Counted from the stretch's first letter, positions 12,343 through 24,440 are shown. The stretch: 64,000 nt of DNA from Mimachlamys varia (GCA_947623455.1 OX392532.1:28990792-29054791), one strand, 5' to 3'. The notes: generated by a model from the letters alone, not told the origin. Numbers and translations are program-made.

Positions 12343-13287
12343 ATGACGTAACACACACATGTGCTGCACCTTTTAAATTTAGTAATATATATAGTATGCA
12401 GTTGCTTTGGTCTAGACAGTATATCAATAACATATTATGAACAATTCATATCACCGACTGCTACATATATCGACAAAAATATTTGTTTTTAGAATTAAAC
12501 CAGCACGTTACTTATATTTTGCTTAGAATCAATTGAAGTAATATTTGTTTCTCAACAACAACACTTGTTATATTTCAATGCTTATATAGTTGTATTTGTT
12601 TTACCTATCTTAATGTTAATCATATTAGTATTAAAAGAAATGATTAAAGAATAGAGCTAACGACTTCTACATTTAATTACATAAAAAATAACTCTCATCA
12701 TAATAAAAAGCCGTAGATGATAACCAAAGTTTTGCCATGGAATATAAACGTAAACACTAGACTCGCATATAGTATTTCTCTTTCTGGCATATTGAATTTT
12801 TGGTTCGACACATATTGTATTTGCCTGGGGCGTACGATAGTACTTATTCACGCTGAAAAAGAAATGCGGAAGATAAGAAAACAAAACAGCATCTATAGAA
12901 AAAAATCATTCTTTTTATCTTTTTAATCTGAAATGTTTCATCGCTTTTTGTCATATCCATTTAAAATCCCCTAAAAATAAACCTACAGATTTTACTTTAC
13001 TATATAAATAGATTGTTGACAATATACAATTAATAGTTATATCACCTTTACCGTAATATCATTTGCCACAGTTTTTTTTAACATTTCTGTACTTAAAAGA
13101 CAATCCCATAGCAAACAATCTCCATAGAAAAGTACTACATTTACAGACGTTAAGAGAAAATCTCAATTCAAGATTTTTTCCCCGAGACTTCTCTTATGTT
13201 TTCCTATGTGGTTCATTAAGTTAATGAACGTTGATGAACATGGGGCCCGATACTCTACCACTACTAGTGTTGTCGTGATTGTATATA
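12343..13287. other. No recognisable feature
   Basis: AT-rich. The first 24 bases are part of a sequence shared with 30653-30676 (reported as a finding). Confidence 0.4.
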
Positions 13288-13451
13288 AGAGAATACCGAA
13301 GCGTTAACAACATCATAATCAAACTCCAAATCGATCAAACCAGGTCAAAATATGAACAAAGGAAAGATTTACATGGTGACTCTTGTAAAAGTTCAAGAGA
13401 ATAAGACCAGGTGTTCCTGAAGAGTAAGCGTCTTCTGCTTCATCGACGATT
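13288..13451 (-). mobile_element. RptA 3' part, antisense
   Basis: From AGAGAATACCGAAGCG to CTGCTTCATCGACGA. The copy stops at the point where most others continue into the MAGVV segment. Confidence 0.75.
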
Positions 13452-14559
13452 ATTCTTGATATATATTGGTCGTGTTTTTGTCCTAATTTCATACCGAAGC
13501 TAGTTAGCATTTTTTTCTTCTTTTCACAGTATGACATTATGATTAGTCCGTTCATTTGTCATTTCGAAACGAAAAAACAATCCATATAAATAATGACACG
13601 GACAGATTTTCAGAAACAATCCTACATAGAGAAAAGAGCTGCTTTTAAACATTTGCTTTTTCGTTTCATCAACAGATGTCACTTCGTTGCAGTTTTATCA
13701 GAAAACAACTTCCAATACTATTTTCTAAACAATGATTTCGTTCTTGATCCCTTCATAACGCGTTTGCTTATGAACTACTAGAAATGTTCATTTCTGGATA
13801 ACATTGAATGTTATCAAATATGATAGAAAGATAAGGCATGTGATAATACTGATATGCATATACATCTCTATTTTAAACTTCTAAATTTGACAAAATTTTA
13901 AATGTTTAGCATATATTTGTTTTTTTGTCTTAATAAGTCCTATTTTCTATTTATGACTCTAAGCATGTTCCTGTGAGTCCACATACAAACAGAAGAGATG
14001 ACTTATATAGGTTTTAAGCTCGTTTGCTTAATCTTTTTGACATGTTATAACTATTTCGGAATGTGTTTCAATTTAAGGCGTTGTTTTCATGTTAGTTCTT
14101 AATCTTATTACTAAGCTATTGGAAAGATATAATTTACAATTAGATGCATTTTAGTGCAGCGATTTGTCAAATAAGTGTCACACTATTATACTAAAACAAA
14201 AAGAAGAACACCAACCTGGGTTAGGCAAATTATCTCGTTGGTTTCCATTCATTCAGCATTTCTATGCAGCGTATCAACTTATGTTTCGACAATAGGTATA
14301 AAACGGCAATTTTAGGTAGCTAATTAAGAGTTACATGTACATGTCATGGTATTTCACACTGCCAAGGATAATGGCAAGGGCATTAACAGTTTCTACACAT
14401 GTTCTGTTCCTAAAGCCATATATCTTTGTTTACTTCAAGCGTCATTGAAAAGGGGGAGAATTACATATCGTACCACAATACTTAATTAACGCTAAGGAAA
14501 GTACCACTACATGTGCCCCAGGGGTAGGGATAGTATCTACTGAATATTAAATGGTACCA
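13452..14559. other. No recognisable feature
   Basis: AT-rich spacer. No gene or repeat I can support. Confidence 0.4.
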
Positions 14560-14742
14560 GGCCAGTTTCATGAATGCTTATTTCTTACCTTATGAATCGC
14601 CATAGAAAAGTATTACAGACATTGATGGGAAATATGTTATTTAAAGAGACTGTCCTTAAATTTTGTAAAACTTCCCTATGGAGACTTTTCGAAGTAAATA
14701 AATTTCCTTTAGCAAAGGCAAACGTTTATGAAACTTGGGCCA
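14560..14742. mobile_element. Probable MITE, about 183 bp
   Basis: The left end (GGCCAGTTTCATGAATGCTT) and the reverse complement of the right end (GGCCCAAGTTTCATAAACGTTT) form an inverted repeat. The 83-codon frame inside is not supported by any motif. Confidence 0.5.
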
Positions 14743-14824
14743 GTATCATTTCTAAACCATATGGATATTGCATTGGTAAGCACTCCTTTATCCGGAATTC
14801 CAATCAAATCGCCTTAAACTATTA

Positions 14825-15280
14825 GCGTGTTCCATTAGCGGAAGGTTCCGGCTGATCCAGAACGAACCAGACATTCCGCTAAATGGACGTGACGTTCCGC
14901 CGGAACGAACCGGTTCATCGTGAAAGTCTCATTTGAAGAGTCTAAGTTGAATCCAATAAGGCGGCCAATGAAATGTTTTCATTTCAGATGCTCAATAAAG
15001 TGTAAAAAATATAACTGTAACCAGTTACATATTTCACATGTAAAATATATCATTACCGACTCCTAGTGGAATCGTAGTCTGTCAAATTAGTAAATAAAAG
15101 CTAATACTTGTTTTGCTTATTTTATGTCAGAACTGTTTTGGTTATTTCCGGAAAAGTCGTTTCTTTTTCCTTTTCGATTATTATTTTTTTTACCCGCAGG
15201 AACGGAATTCGGAACATTTTGTTCCATTTAGCAGACCAGTTCCAAGTTAGCACATCTGGAACGTTCCGATAAAAGGAATA
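14825..15280. mobile_element. Probable MITE with long degenerate terminal repeats
   Basis: The left end has GTGTTCCATTAGCGGAAGG and GCTAAATGGA; the reverse complement of the right end has GTATTCCTTTTATCGGAACG and again GCTAAATGGA. Both arms are rich in GTTCCG/GGAACG phrases. No coding frame and no clear target duplication. Confidence 0.5.
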
Positions 15281-15542
15281 CTCTTTATATGTTTTTGTAC
15301 CTATGATGATATAAACACCTGTCTAGGGTCCGCTTTAATATCAGATAATGCAGATTTAAATTTATCTCACCAATCAAACCCTTTGTTACAGCTTTTTGGT
15401 TGAGGATGAGGCATATCGCTGATGAGGGTTTTAGCACTGAAAAGAAGAAAGTAAGAACTCGCATGTGATTGTACCTACAATTTTGACAGATCGCATGAGA
15501 TTGATTTTGCTTTTTGCAAGTACTGCCTTTTAATGAGAAGAT

Positions 15543-15655
15543 AAAAAGACAAACAAAATGGAAAGACACGTTGTATTGCCTTTTTTGCCCTTTATCTGGA
15601 TAAAGGGCAAAAAAAAAGGCAATGCAACGTGTCTTTCCATTTTGTTTGTCTTTTT
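15543..15655. repeat. Near-perfect hairpin, 54-57-base arms, 2-base loop
   Basis: The left arm 15543-15596 and right arm 15599-15655 are reverse complements with one substitution and a three-base difference in an A/T run. The centre is GCCCTTTATC-TG-GATAAAGGGC. An outer pair, CTTTTAATGAGAAGATAAAAA near 15531 and its reverse complement near 16024, brackets the hairpin and about 370 further bases. Confidence 0.9.
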
Positions 15656-16101
15656 GTTTAAATATTTTAAAAAGGCAAAGTCAATTGAACTGAAAACTCA
15701 TTTAGTGGTATTGCTAAAAGAAGTGCGTATAGGTAGTCTCTTAGTATATTTGATGTATTATACTGAAACATTTAAGATTAACTGAAAGCATAATATTGGA
15801 ACAGAAATGATAGCCTGCATGTACATACATATATGATAATAATAACTCCTGTTGCATGTTGATATAAATCTTCAATGATATATCCAGCTTTTCCTACAGT
15901 TAAACCCATATTTAGCTGGCCATACATTTCTTGGTTAATGTGGAGACTGACACTCCCTGAATAACATCCACGTACGGTGTAGTTTAGCAGTGGTTGATTT
16001 ATCTCCAACCGAAATATTTCCATTTTTTATCTTCTCATTAAAAGAACACAGAAGTGTTTTCGCTATTTTTGTCTTGTACGATGCAATTTTGTTTAAAATT
16101 A

Positions 16102-16812
16102 TATTATAATCTACAACATATAGAGGTATGGGCTATGGTAATCTACAACATATAGAGGTATGGGCTAGTATAATCTACAACATATAGAGGTGGGGGCTAG
16201 TATAATCTACAACATATAGAGGTGGGGGCTATTATAATCTACAATATACATAGGTGGGGGCTATTATAATCTACAATATACAGAGGTGGGGCTATTATAA
16301 TCTACAATATACAGAGGTGGGGGCTATTATAATCTACAATATACAGAGGTGGGGGCTATTATCATCTACAACATATAGAGATGGGGGCTATTATAATCTA
16401 CAACATATAGAGGTGGGGGCTATTATAATCTACAATATACAGAGGTGGGGGCTATTATAATCTACAACATATAGAGGTGGGGGCTATCATAATCTACAAC
16501 ATATAGAGGTGGCGGCTAGTATAATCTACAACATATAGAGGTATGGGCTATTATAATCTACAACATATAGAGGTATGGGCTATTATAATCTACAACATAT
16601 AGAGGTGGCGGCTATTATAATCTACAATATACAGAGGTGGGGGCTATTATAATCTACAATATACAGAGGTGGGGCTATTATAATCTACAATATACAGAGG
16701 TGGGGGCTATTATAATCTACAATATACAGAGGTGGGGGCTATTATAATCTACAATATACAGAGGTGGGGCTATTATAATCTACAATATACAGAGGTGGGG
16801 GCTATTATAATA
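16102..16812 (+). repeat. 32-bp minisatellite, about 22 units
   Basis: The unit is TATAATCTACAAYATAYAGA followed by GGTGGGGGCTAT. The spacing is 32 bases with occasional one- or two-base losses in the G run. Two main variants alternate in blocks: ACATATAGAGG and ATATACAGAGG. The open frame at 16254-16460 is produced by the repeat and is not a protein. Confidence 0.95.
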
Positions 16813-16967
16813 TAAGTTTTTGTTGGTTATTCATAATATGCGCTTTACATATTTACAAAGATTAATTTGCACATTTATTTAGTTTTTTTTCAATTCATAA
16901 AACTGCATGAATGGGAGTTTTGAAACTATTTCAATACACATTATATACTGACCTAATTTTTTTTTCT

Positions 16968-17384
16968 GAATATCAAAATTTGCGTGATAGATGTCAACTG
17001 CTTACGAACAAACTTACGGCACAGGGATTCGAGAGATGCAGGTTAATGAAGGCTATGGGCAAGTTTTATGTTCGCCATCTTGATCTCTTCGAGAAATATT
17101 CTGTATCTTTGTGCGATATGAAGATGATCGTTTTCGAGTTTGCTTATTAGTGTGCTTACTTAATTGTTGTGATTGACAATGATGACTCGGTTCTCATTTT
17201 GAGGATTGATGCTTACTTGGATATGACCAAGATTTACATGGCGGGTGTCGTCGATGAAGCAGAAGACTTTTACTCTTCCGGAACACCTCGTCTTATTATC
17301 TTGTGCTTTTACGATATTCTCCATGAAAATCTTTCCTTTTATCCTTCGGATTATGGTTTCGTTGACGCTTTTGTATTCTCTTAA
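16968..17384 (+). mobile_element. RptA, full-length copy, sense (about 417 bp)
   Basis: One of the best copies. The 5' part has an open frame reading LRDRCQLLTNKLTAQGFER, then KFYVRHLDLFEKYSVSLCD, closing at a TAG. The 3' part has a second open frame with MAGVVDEAEDFYSSGTP. From memory, the first peptide resembles short tails at the C-terminus of bivalve retroelement proteins; this is not verified. The 5' end (GAATATCAAAATT) and the reverse complement of the 3' end (AGAATACAAAAG) are weakly similar, so a short terminal inverted repeat is possible. Confidence 0.8.
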
Positions 17385-17440
17385 TTTCTTTTGGCTTAAC
17401 GAAACTTTTTATTTCCATTAAAAATGAAAACCTTAGATGC

Positions 17441-17745
17441 TATGTATTAACTAACAAACTCATGGCACGAGGATTCGAGAGATCCAGGTTGATGAAGACT
17501 ATAGGCAAGTTTTATGATCGTCATCCTGGTCTCATTGAGAAAAAAACTGTATCTTTGTGTGATATGAAGTAAAGTTCATGTTTACGTGGATGTGATCAAG
17601 ATGTTACATTGCGGGTGTAGTCGATGAAGCAGAAGACCTGGTCTTAATCTCTTGTACTTTACGAGGGTTTTTCCTGAAAAGTTTCCTTTGTTCATATTTG
17701 CCTCTAGTTTAATAGATGTTGAGTTAGGATTATGGTTGATGTTAA
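17441..17745 (+). mobile_element. RptA, sense copy with internal deletions
   Basis: Follows the previous copy in tandem. It keeps GGATTCGAGAGATCCAGG and TTTATGATCGTCATCCTGG, lacks the segment between GATATGAAG and TTTACGTGGATGTG, and lacks the TACTCTTCCGGAACA block. Confidence 0.75.
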
Positions 17746-17965
17746 TTCATAATGTAGAGTTTTGAAGACGACACGATGGAGACATTTAACACAAGTAATA
17801 ATAGTAAAACATTATTGTCAAACATGAAACATAATACATCAAACATAATATACAAAGACATAACAGAATGGAAAAACACGTCAACTACGCCAACCCGTCA
17901 GAAAGAGAAAAACAACAGCATATAAAAAATATAAAGAAAGTCGTAAATAAACTTCGATAAAACCT

Positions 17966-18030
17966 TGACGTTTCTTGGTCAAAGAAAGGATTTCCATGGG
18001 GACTTTTAAAAGTTCAAGGAAATAAACATC
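17966..18030 (-). mobile_element. RptA fragment, antisense
   Basis: Short match: GAAAGGATTTCCATGGGGAC, then AAAAGTTCAAGGAAATAA. Confidence 0.4.
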
Positions 18031-19970
18031 CATTTGGATTCTTCACCAAAAGATATGTAATTATCTTTCCCTGGAAATGGATATCCATGTGTTTACTAGG
18101 GTGAGTTTTTTTCTCATCCTAGGGTTTACACAAGGAACACTTGCACTTTGTACGTTCTCAACAAGTGTATGACGTCATAGCAACTATTCCTTGATGTCAC
18201 GACAACATTATAATGATGTCACCTCGACAACTCAATCAAATCACATCTACCTTGCATGGATGACACATTATATATTTTAGATGAACAGAACAGAAAACAA
18301 CCAGTCACCCCTCAGGCTTCACAATAATGGTGAAAACTATTTTGTAATATAATGTACACAAATCTAAGTAATGTCACGCCGCCATGTTGAGAACTCTGGC
18401 AAACAGAGTAACGCAATGACATTGGTGTGTACCATAAGCATAATCGGGCTTGCAAATCACATTTAAGGGGGATTATCCATTCCTTGACAGGGCTTGCATT
18501 TGATATTTCAAGTGTCCTCATTACGTTACGATAGCTGTGAAAAAAATGAAAAAATGAAATTGTTATTACATGCGATACATATGTAATGACTTGGTACGGC
18601 GTAATTTCTCTTCACATCAATTTGAAATATTCCTATCTGGCTGTCAGATAAGTTATGTTGTAATTGGCATTGTTTGCAAACTCAAATATGAATTCCCTGG
18701 CATAGATGGTAAGATACATGGTTGTAGGAATATCAGGGTTTTATTTCGGATTTTGTTTCTGCGTCAATGACGAATTTCGGAAGACATCTCTTGTTTAACG
18801 GAACCTCAGTCATGGCATCAATACGCGCGTGAGGAGTGCCGCAGGTCTTTTAAATCATTCTGCACTCTCAATGGTACAAATAGGGCTCTCCACTGTGTAC
18901 TAAATAATAAAAGATACAGCAACGTTTTTTTCTTATCTTTTTTTGAAACAGAAACCACGCACATGTCGTTCAGTCAACAAAGTCCCTTTTGAGTTCATGG
19001 TCGTAAGCAAGCTTATCACATGAAGATTACCTCACATGCACTTATTTGTAACTGCACAACGAAGGTGCACCATATTATGTCAACACCCTAATATAGATTG
19101 TGTGGCTTTGATATGTGCCATCCGACGTTTGTTTGAAAAGAGGGTCAATTTCGATATTTGGTAGCTTGATCGTAAATACATCTGAACAAAACACAGTTCC
19201 GTCATGTCTTTTAATTAGTTAACCACTACATTATCGTATGGGGTGGCGGGTGTGGAAACTCTCTTCATAACTTAATGTATATTCGTCTCTGACCTTTATT
19301 TGTGCACAAAGAAGGAACCGACCAAAATAAACTGTCGCTTTCATTTTAATGTTTTGGGATTTTTTGTAAATATTTCTCTTCTCTTCTTACTATTTTAATT
19401 TTCATTTTAAGCGTTCCTATAAGCGGTATCTTAGTTTGTTTTTTATGTTAAACATTCGCTTAGGTAAGGACTGCAGTAGGCTCTATCCTCGTGAATGCAT
19501 TCATAACATAGCCCTACCTGTCGGCAGGATGGTACACCTTTGGTACTGATAAAGAATCAAACAGAGTTATGAAGGTATACTTATTATATTCGGTAGAGGA
19601 GAGGTCGAAACCATTCTCAAATACAAAGTAAACCTTAAACGGGAACTTAGTTGAAGATATTAAACATTAAAATAAACGTTGGGAGAGTGTTGTTTAGTGA
19701 TGAAATTGTAGAAAGTTCCTACCTCAATGGACTAGTAAATAATGTAAGATTATTATGCTACCCCTTACTATGTTATTCTCAAAACAGGTTTCAACTTTAA
19801 GGACCTACTCATTTTTCACTAAAACAAAACAAAAACGACAAAAAGGAAAGATGTCAAAAAAAAAAACCCAAAAAAAAACACGAGGAATATTTCTAGAGAC
19901 AACTAAAAAAGGAATCTTCCGAAAAATGATTGAACATGAAGTGGACAATACATATTTTCAAAGATCATCA
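18031..19970. other. No recognisable gene
   Basis: Scattered short frames without motifs. No repeat recognised apart from A-rich runs near 19800-19890. Confidence 0.4.
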
Positions 19971-20012
19971 GGGCCCAGTTGTTCAAAAAATGATTATCTT
20001 ACTCATTATTTA
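19971..20012 (+). mobile_element. RptB left-end fragment
   Basis: GGGCCCAGTTGTTCAAAAAA then TGATTATCTTA, identical over its first 27 bases to the RptB half at 2227. The 137-codon frame overlapping it (19755-20168) starts in an A-rich run and is not considered a gene. Confidence 0.55.
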
Positions 20013-20184
20013 ACGATATTTGTCAGCCTTCTGTCAATAAACAAGATACAATTCCATAATTTTGCATGTACATGTATCCCCCTGAAATCTTCATACCTGG
20101 GAAGTTGTAACTTTTCAATGGTTTCGTTTCCAAGTTACAAGAAAATTGCATTTTTCGCTTCTCACTGATAAAGAACAACTGGTC

Positions 20185-20452
20185 CTAGATGCACCGTTAC
20201 GGCGAGGTGAACTATGAGTTTTATAATTGCCATCTTTGTCTCAATGAGAAATATTTTGTATCTGTGTGTGATATGATAATAGACGCTTTTGTGTATGCTC
20301 ATTAGTGTGCTTATTTGAGAAGGATGATCCGGTTCACACTTTCAGAACTTGATCTTGACTTACCTGTGACCAATATTTACATGACTGGTGTCGTCGATGA
20401 AGCAGTAGTCACTCACTCTTCCGGTTTTGTTGACGCTTCTGTATTTTATTGA
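20185..20452 (+). mobile_element. RptA, sense copy with a 3' deletion
   Basis: Retains GTGTGTGATATGATAATAGA, GCTCATTAGTGTGC, GTGTCGTCGATGAAGCAG and the terminal TTTTGTTGACGCTTCTGTA. About 100 bases between CTTCCG and GTTTTGTTGACG are missing. Confidence 0.7.
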
Positions 20453-21048
20453 TTAAAACAAAAAACAAAACTACGAAAATTAATAGACTTCTTTATGGTG
20501 TTCCTATTTTACATATAATCATATTTCTGCGTGTCATGCAAGTACAACCTCAATAAAAGAAAGCAAATGCGGATATAATGACTGGTTTGTTTTTTTCCCA
20601 TCAGGCTAAATAAAGGAGCCGGATAGAACCGGTAACGAAGATTATCGTCTATATGAGTAGTTTATAAAACAATGCGCCGAATGAACTAGGAATTCGCTGG
20701 TGTTTTTAACACGAACGAGCCTAGTAATGTCACCAAGGAAACGGAACGCCAAATAACATCTGTCAGCAATAATATTGATATATTTGTGTTCTTATTCGAA
20801 TTTGTATATCTCCGGAATATAAACAATATTACGTGGGCTCTCTAGTGGAAATGTATTTTAACGATTACTAGATAACATTAAAGCTGTTAGTTGTTTTATA
20901 TTAAGATATTTATAATTGTCAGTTTGTTTCTAGTTTTCGATGTAACATTCAGCCACTAGCATTGCAAAAGAAATGGAAATATAATTATAATAGCGGTTAC
21001 ATTGAAAGGTAATCGTTGCATGTTACCAACCAAAATCAAAGTAGCCTA
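20453..21048. other. No recognisable feature
   Basis: AT-rich spacer. Confidence 0.4.
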
Positions 21049-21123
21049 ATGGACGCGAAATGGACGACCTCACCAGCTTTTTACGACAACCTAGAAGAAT
21101 ACAGAAGAAGAACTTCCGAAAGG
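21049..21123 (+). CDS. Possible first coding exon, unidentified
   Basis: ATG in the context CCTAATGG opens 25 codons (MDAKWTTSPAFYDNLEEYRR, then RTSER) ending at a consensus-like donor AAAGG|GTAAGC. Charge and aromatic content look protein-like. No following exon could be paired with it, and its last 45 bases weakly resemble antisense RptA (compare TTCCGGAAGAGTAAGCG), so it may be repeat-derived. Confidence 0.2.
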
Positions 21124-21597
21124 GTAAGCGTTTTTCAAACCAAAGCTTACACTTACATTGTAGCATGGTGTTCCTTTTACGACAATAGGTTTTTTTTCGA
21201 CAAGCATATCACAAATTCAAAATCTCCATACATCATATATAGAGATGTATAACAAATATATCCTTGTGTCCTATAATGACTGTTGTTTGCTCCAGAACAT
21301 AACTAAATTGCGAAAGTATACAGCCTTTTAGGAGGTATTGAATTTGTCGTTTATGCATGCAACTTTGAACTGGTTCTGATAGAGCCAGACATCAGCTACA
21401 ATGTGCATGATACACAATTAGAAAAAGTGTATGTTAATTCAAAGTAAAGAAACGTAATCATTCCTTTAATCACATATTCATCTCCGTTCTATCATGCTTC
21501 GTGATGAGTGTGTTTATAACAACGGTGAATCTATCTCATTCAAGCTTTATGCAGAGACAATACATCAATGATAAAGCTGTATATACTTGACCACATG

Positions 21598-21862
21598 ACG
21601 TTTACTTGGATGTGGCTGATATACACCAAAATTTCTAATACATCTCTTCTGCAAATGCTTTGAAATTGAGCAAAACCCAATTCCATGTAAATCTTAAAGT
21701 TTATAGAAGACGCTTACTCTTCCGGAACACCTGGTAGTATTCTCTTTAACTTTTACAAGGGTCACCACGTACATCTGTCCTTTATTCCTATTTTGCCTCT
21801 GCTTTTTTTGTCTCTAGTTTAATCGATTTTGAGTTATGTTGAAGCTCCAGTATTCACTGATT
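21598..21862 (+). mobile_element. RptA, sense copy, rearranged
   Basis: ACGTTTACTTGGATGTGGC, then unrelated sequence, then AGAAGACGCTTACTCTTCCG and on to a degraded 3' end. CTCTAGTTTAATCGATTTTG is intact. Confidence 0.65.
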
Positions 21863-22450
21863 ACAAATATATTTTATAAAAATATTCCATGGCTGCATTG
21901 GCGTTTAAAATGACAAAACCTAGTGAACCAAATACTCAGAGAACGACATACCAAAACTATACCTTTACCAAAAGTGCTGTTACTTCTCTTGATAGCCACA
22001 ATGGTGGATACAAGATGGACTCCCGGAAAGTGTTTTTGTGATGATTTGGCGCCCGGTGACAATCGGATGGCGTAGTTCCCATTTATGACATAACTACATG
22101 GCACACATTTGTTTTTACAAGCCATTTCTAATGTAGCCACAATATGGCAAACAAGGGAAATAACAACACTTTTAAGATAGGCCTATATGTTGCTGTTTCA
22201 GTCACTTATGCTGGGATACTGCGTAGTTGTAAATGTGAGTCTGAATTTCACAAGATTTTGAAATGCATCATGAACTCATTGTGAAATCTGTATGCTGTAT
22301 TATAAGTTCCTAATCTAGGAATCACAATTATTTTGTGATCCACAAATTAAACTACGCGATATAACAAAATCAATCATGTTAAAATTTTCATTACCAATAA
22401 CCATTTTCTGAATGTGGAGTGTTCATTGTCCAAAAAACTAAACAAAAATC
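21863..22450. other. No recognisable feature
   Basis: An 88-codon minus-strand frame at 21874-22140 carries no motif I recognise and has no splice context. Left uncalled. Confidence 0.35.
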
Positions 22451-22607
22451 AGAGAATACCAAAGCGTTAACAAAACCATAATCCGAACTCAAAATCGATT
22501 AAACTAAGGGCAAAATAGTAACAAAGGAAAGATTACATGGAGACTCTCGTAAAAGCACAAGAGAATAAAACCATGTGTTCCGGAAGAGTAAGTTTCTTCC
22601 GCTTCAT
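22451..22607 (-). mobile_element. RptA 3' part, antisense
   Basis: AGAGAATACCAAAGCGTTAA to CCGCTTCAT. High similarity to the copies at 7067 and 13288. Confidence 0.75.
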
Positions 22608-23736
22608 ACATAGGCTTTTCATTGTTGTTGTAATCAGTGCAATGTAAAAACAAAATGATAATGAGCACGAGTCATTTGACATTTCAAAACAAAAATGATA
22701 TGACGTTTTATTGAATTAAAGTATATTAGCTTTTGATTACACCGATAAGTTATGTGATTACATAACTAACCCGTTCAAACATGTCATACGGCCATGTCAT
22801 AAATATGTATGGCATAACACGTGTTATTAAATTATTGTAACGTCATATATGAATGACGTCTGTATGATGTTTATAGTTGACTTGGTAATGAAAACTCTAC
22901 AGTCAAAGTAAACACTGCTTATAAAGAAATTAACTTACGAGAGTGTTTTTGCTCATACAAATATGTTTGTGTGCTAAATGGAATCTTACACTGGTGTCAA
23001 TGTAAACTGAAATGTGTTCAACCAGTAAATATAATTGAATATGTCACTCGTCTAAAGGCTCATGAAATCCATATTACATTGACATGAATGTAAGATCCTC
23101 CAAAAAATAGGCATTATTTAACACAACACACTTTATCTTCCAAGGGCAAGCCAAACTATTACCATTTAATACATTTTTTCCCACAGGAGTAGGTCAATAA
23201 TTAGCAGACTGCCTCTTCCAAACCTGCAATTCTACAAATTCACACGTTATAAGAATTCTCTATGCAGCAAATACGGTTCTCAAGTACTCTCGTGAAGTGT
23301 TTATAGAAGTGTTTGATTCTTGTGTTACCCATTTAGCACCTAGAGTGAAAATCTTTACTCAAAGCAAGGGTTGTCACAATGCGGCATGCTCATTTCCAAA
23401 GACAGTCATTCGCCACATTGTTTGTAAAGTTCAAAGCGTTATAATTGTTCTCAAATGAGAAACACGGAGTACTTCTAGGCACGGCTATGCACTTGTCGTT
23501 ATGGAAACAGTTTGATTGACAAGTCGTTCCATTTATTTCATGATAAAAATCAATTTCACTCCGAAACAAAACCTATTAGATGACAACCGGTTACTTATGT
23601 TATGATAGGTAGACGTTATTTGAACAAAATGATAATTTAAAGTTCATTGTAGTACGAAGGTAAAAGGCCAACAACCCTGATGTACTAAAATGTAAAAGGT
23701 AATTAAAAAAAAACCACACACAGAAAGAGAAACAAC
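22608..23736. other. No recognisable gene
   Basis: A stretch near 22745-22815 is related to 38405-38460 (see findings). Nothing else supported. Confidence 0.4.
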
Positions 23737-23812
23737 AGAGAATACCAAACGTCAACATTAAAAAACAAAAACCAGAACATAAGATCAAGTGCTCTAAAAG
23801 AGTAAGCGTAAC
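23737..23812 (-). mobile_element. RptA 3' fragment, antisense, with internal deletion
   Basis: AGAGAATACCAAACGTCAAC, then AAGATCAAGTGCTCTAAAAG, then AGTAAGCG. Confidence 0.55.
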
Positions 23813-23849
23813 AGATGATTCGTTATTTTAAGGCTTGCTTAAGGTTTTT

Positions 23850-24100
23850 GTGATAGGTATCGGGTGCTGACGAACAAGCTTACGACACAAAGATTTGATA
23901 AAAGATCTATGAGCAAGTCATATAGTCGCCATCTTGGTCTTATTGAGAGATATTCTGTGATTTAGAATAATGTCCAAATTCTCACTTTTAGGAAGTGACA
24001 TTTACGAGTATCAGTGTTAACCTTCCGTTTGTTCATATTTGTTGTTTGTAGTTTAATCAAGTTTAACGTCGGACAATGGTTTCGTTAATGCTTTGCAGTT
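23850..24100 (+). mobile_element. RptA, sense copy, diverged
   Basis: Begins at the common 5' boundary TTTTTGTGATAG, then GCTGACGAACAAGCTTACG and TAGTCGCCATCTTGG. It loses the central GATGAAGCAG block and resumes at CGTTTGTTCATATTTG. Confidence 0.6.
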
Positions 24101-24440
24101 CTGCGGATGTATTCCCCATGTCAATTATATCATTATTATATTAAAAAATATAATGTCTTTACAGTTCTACACAATACACACAAATTGTGTCTTTACAGAC
24201 TGTTGTAATTGACATGCTTTTACACAGTAGTCGTTACCTAGCACATACCATAGTAATAGGCCAAGGCACATGATACCAGAACTACGAAGTTTACTTAAGA
24301 AAAACTACGTCATTCGTACTATTACCCGCCTTCAAAAAGATGATATATCGACTAATCAATCAAACAATTAATGATATTAATAATCTTTGACGAACTAGGG
24401 GTCTACGAGACAGAAAATGTCAAATAAAAACAATGCCATC

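Noticed and set aside
13593..13781. 62-codon frame with a plausible start
   Set aside because: No splice context, no motif and composition typical of AT-rich noise.
15410..15445. CTGATGAGGG...CTGAAAAG, a possible ribozyme core
   Set aside because: Stem II does not pair and no stem I or stem III could be drawn.
16254..16460. 68-codon frame reading GAIIIYNIQRWG repeatedly
   Set aside because: It is the translation of the 32-bp minisatellite and shifts frame between units.
19755..20168. 137-codon plus-strand frame, one of the longest in the window
   Set aside because: The start lies in an A-rich run, the composition is lysine-rich low complexity, and it crosses an RptB fragment.
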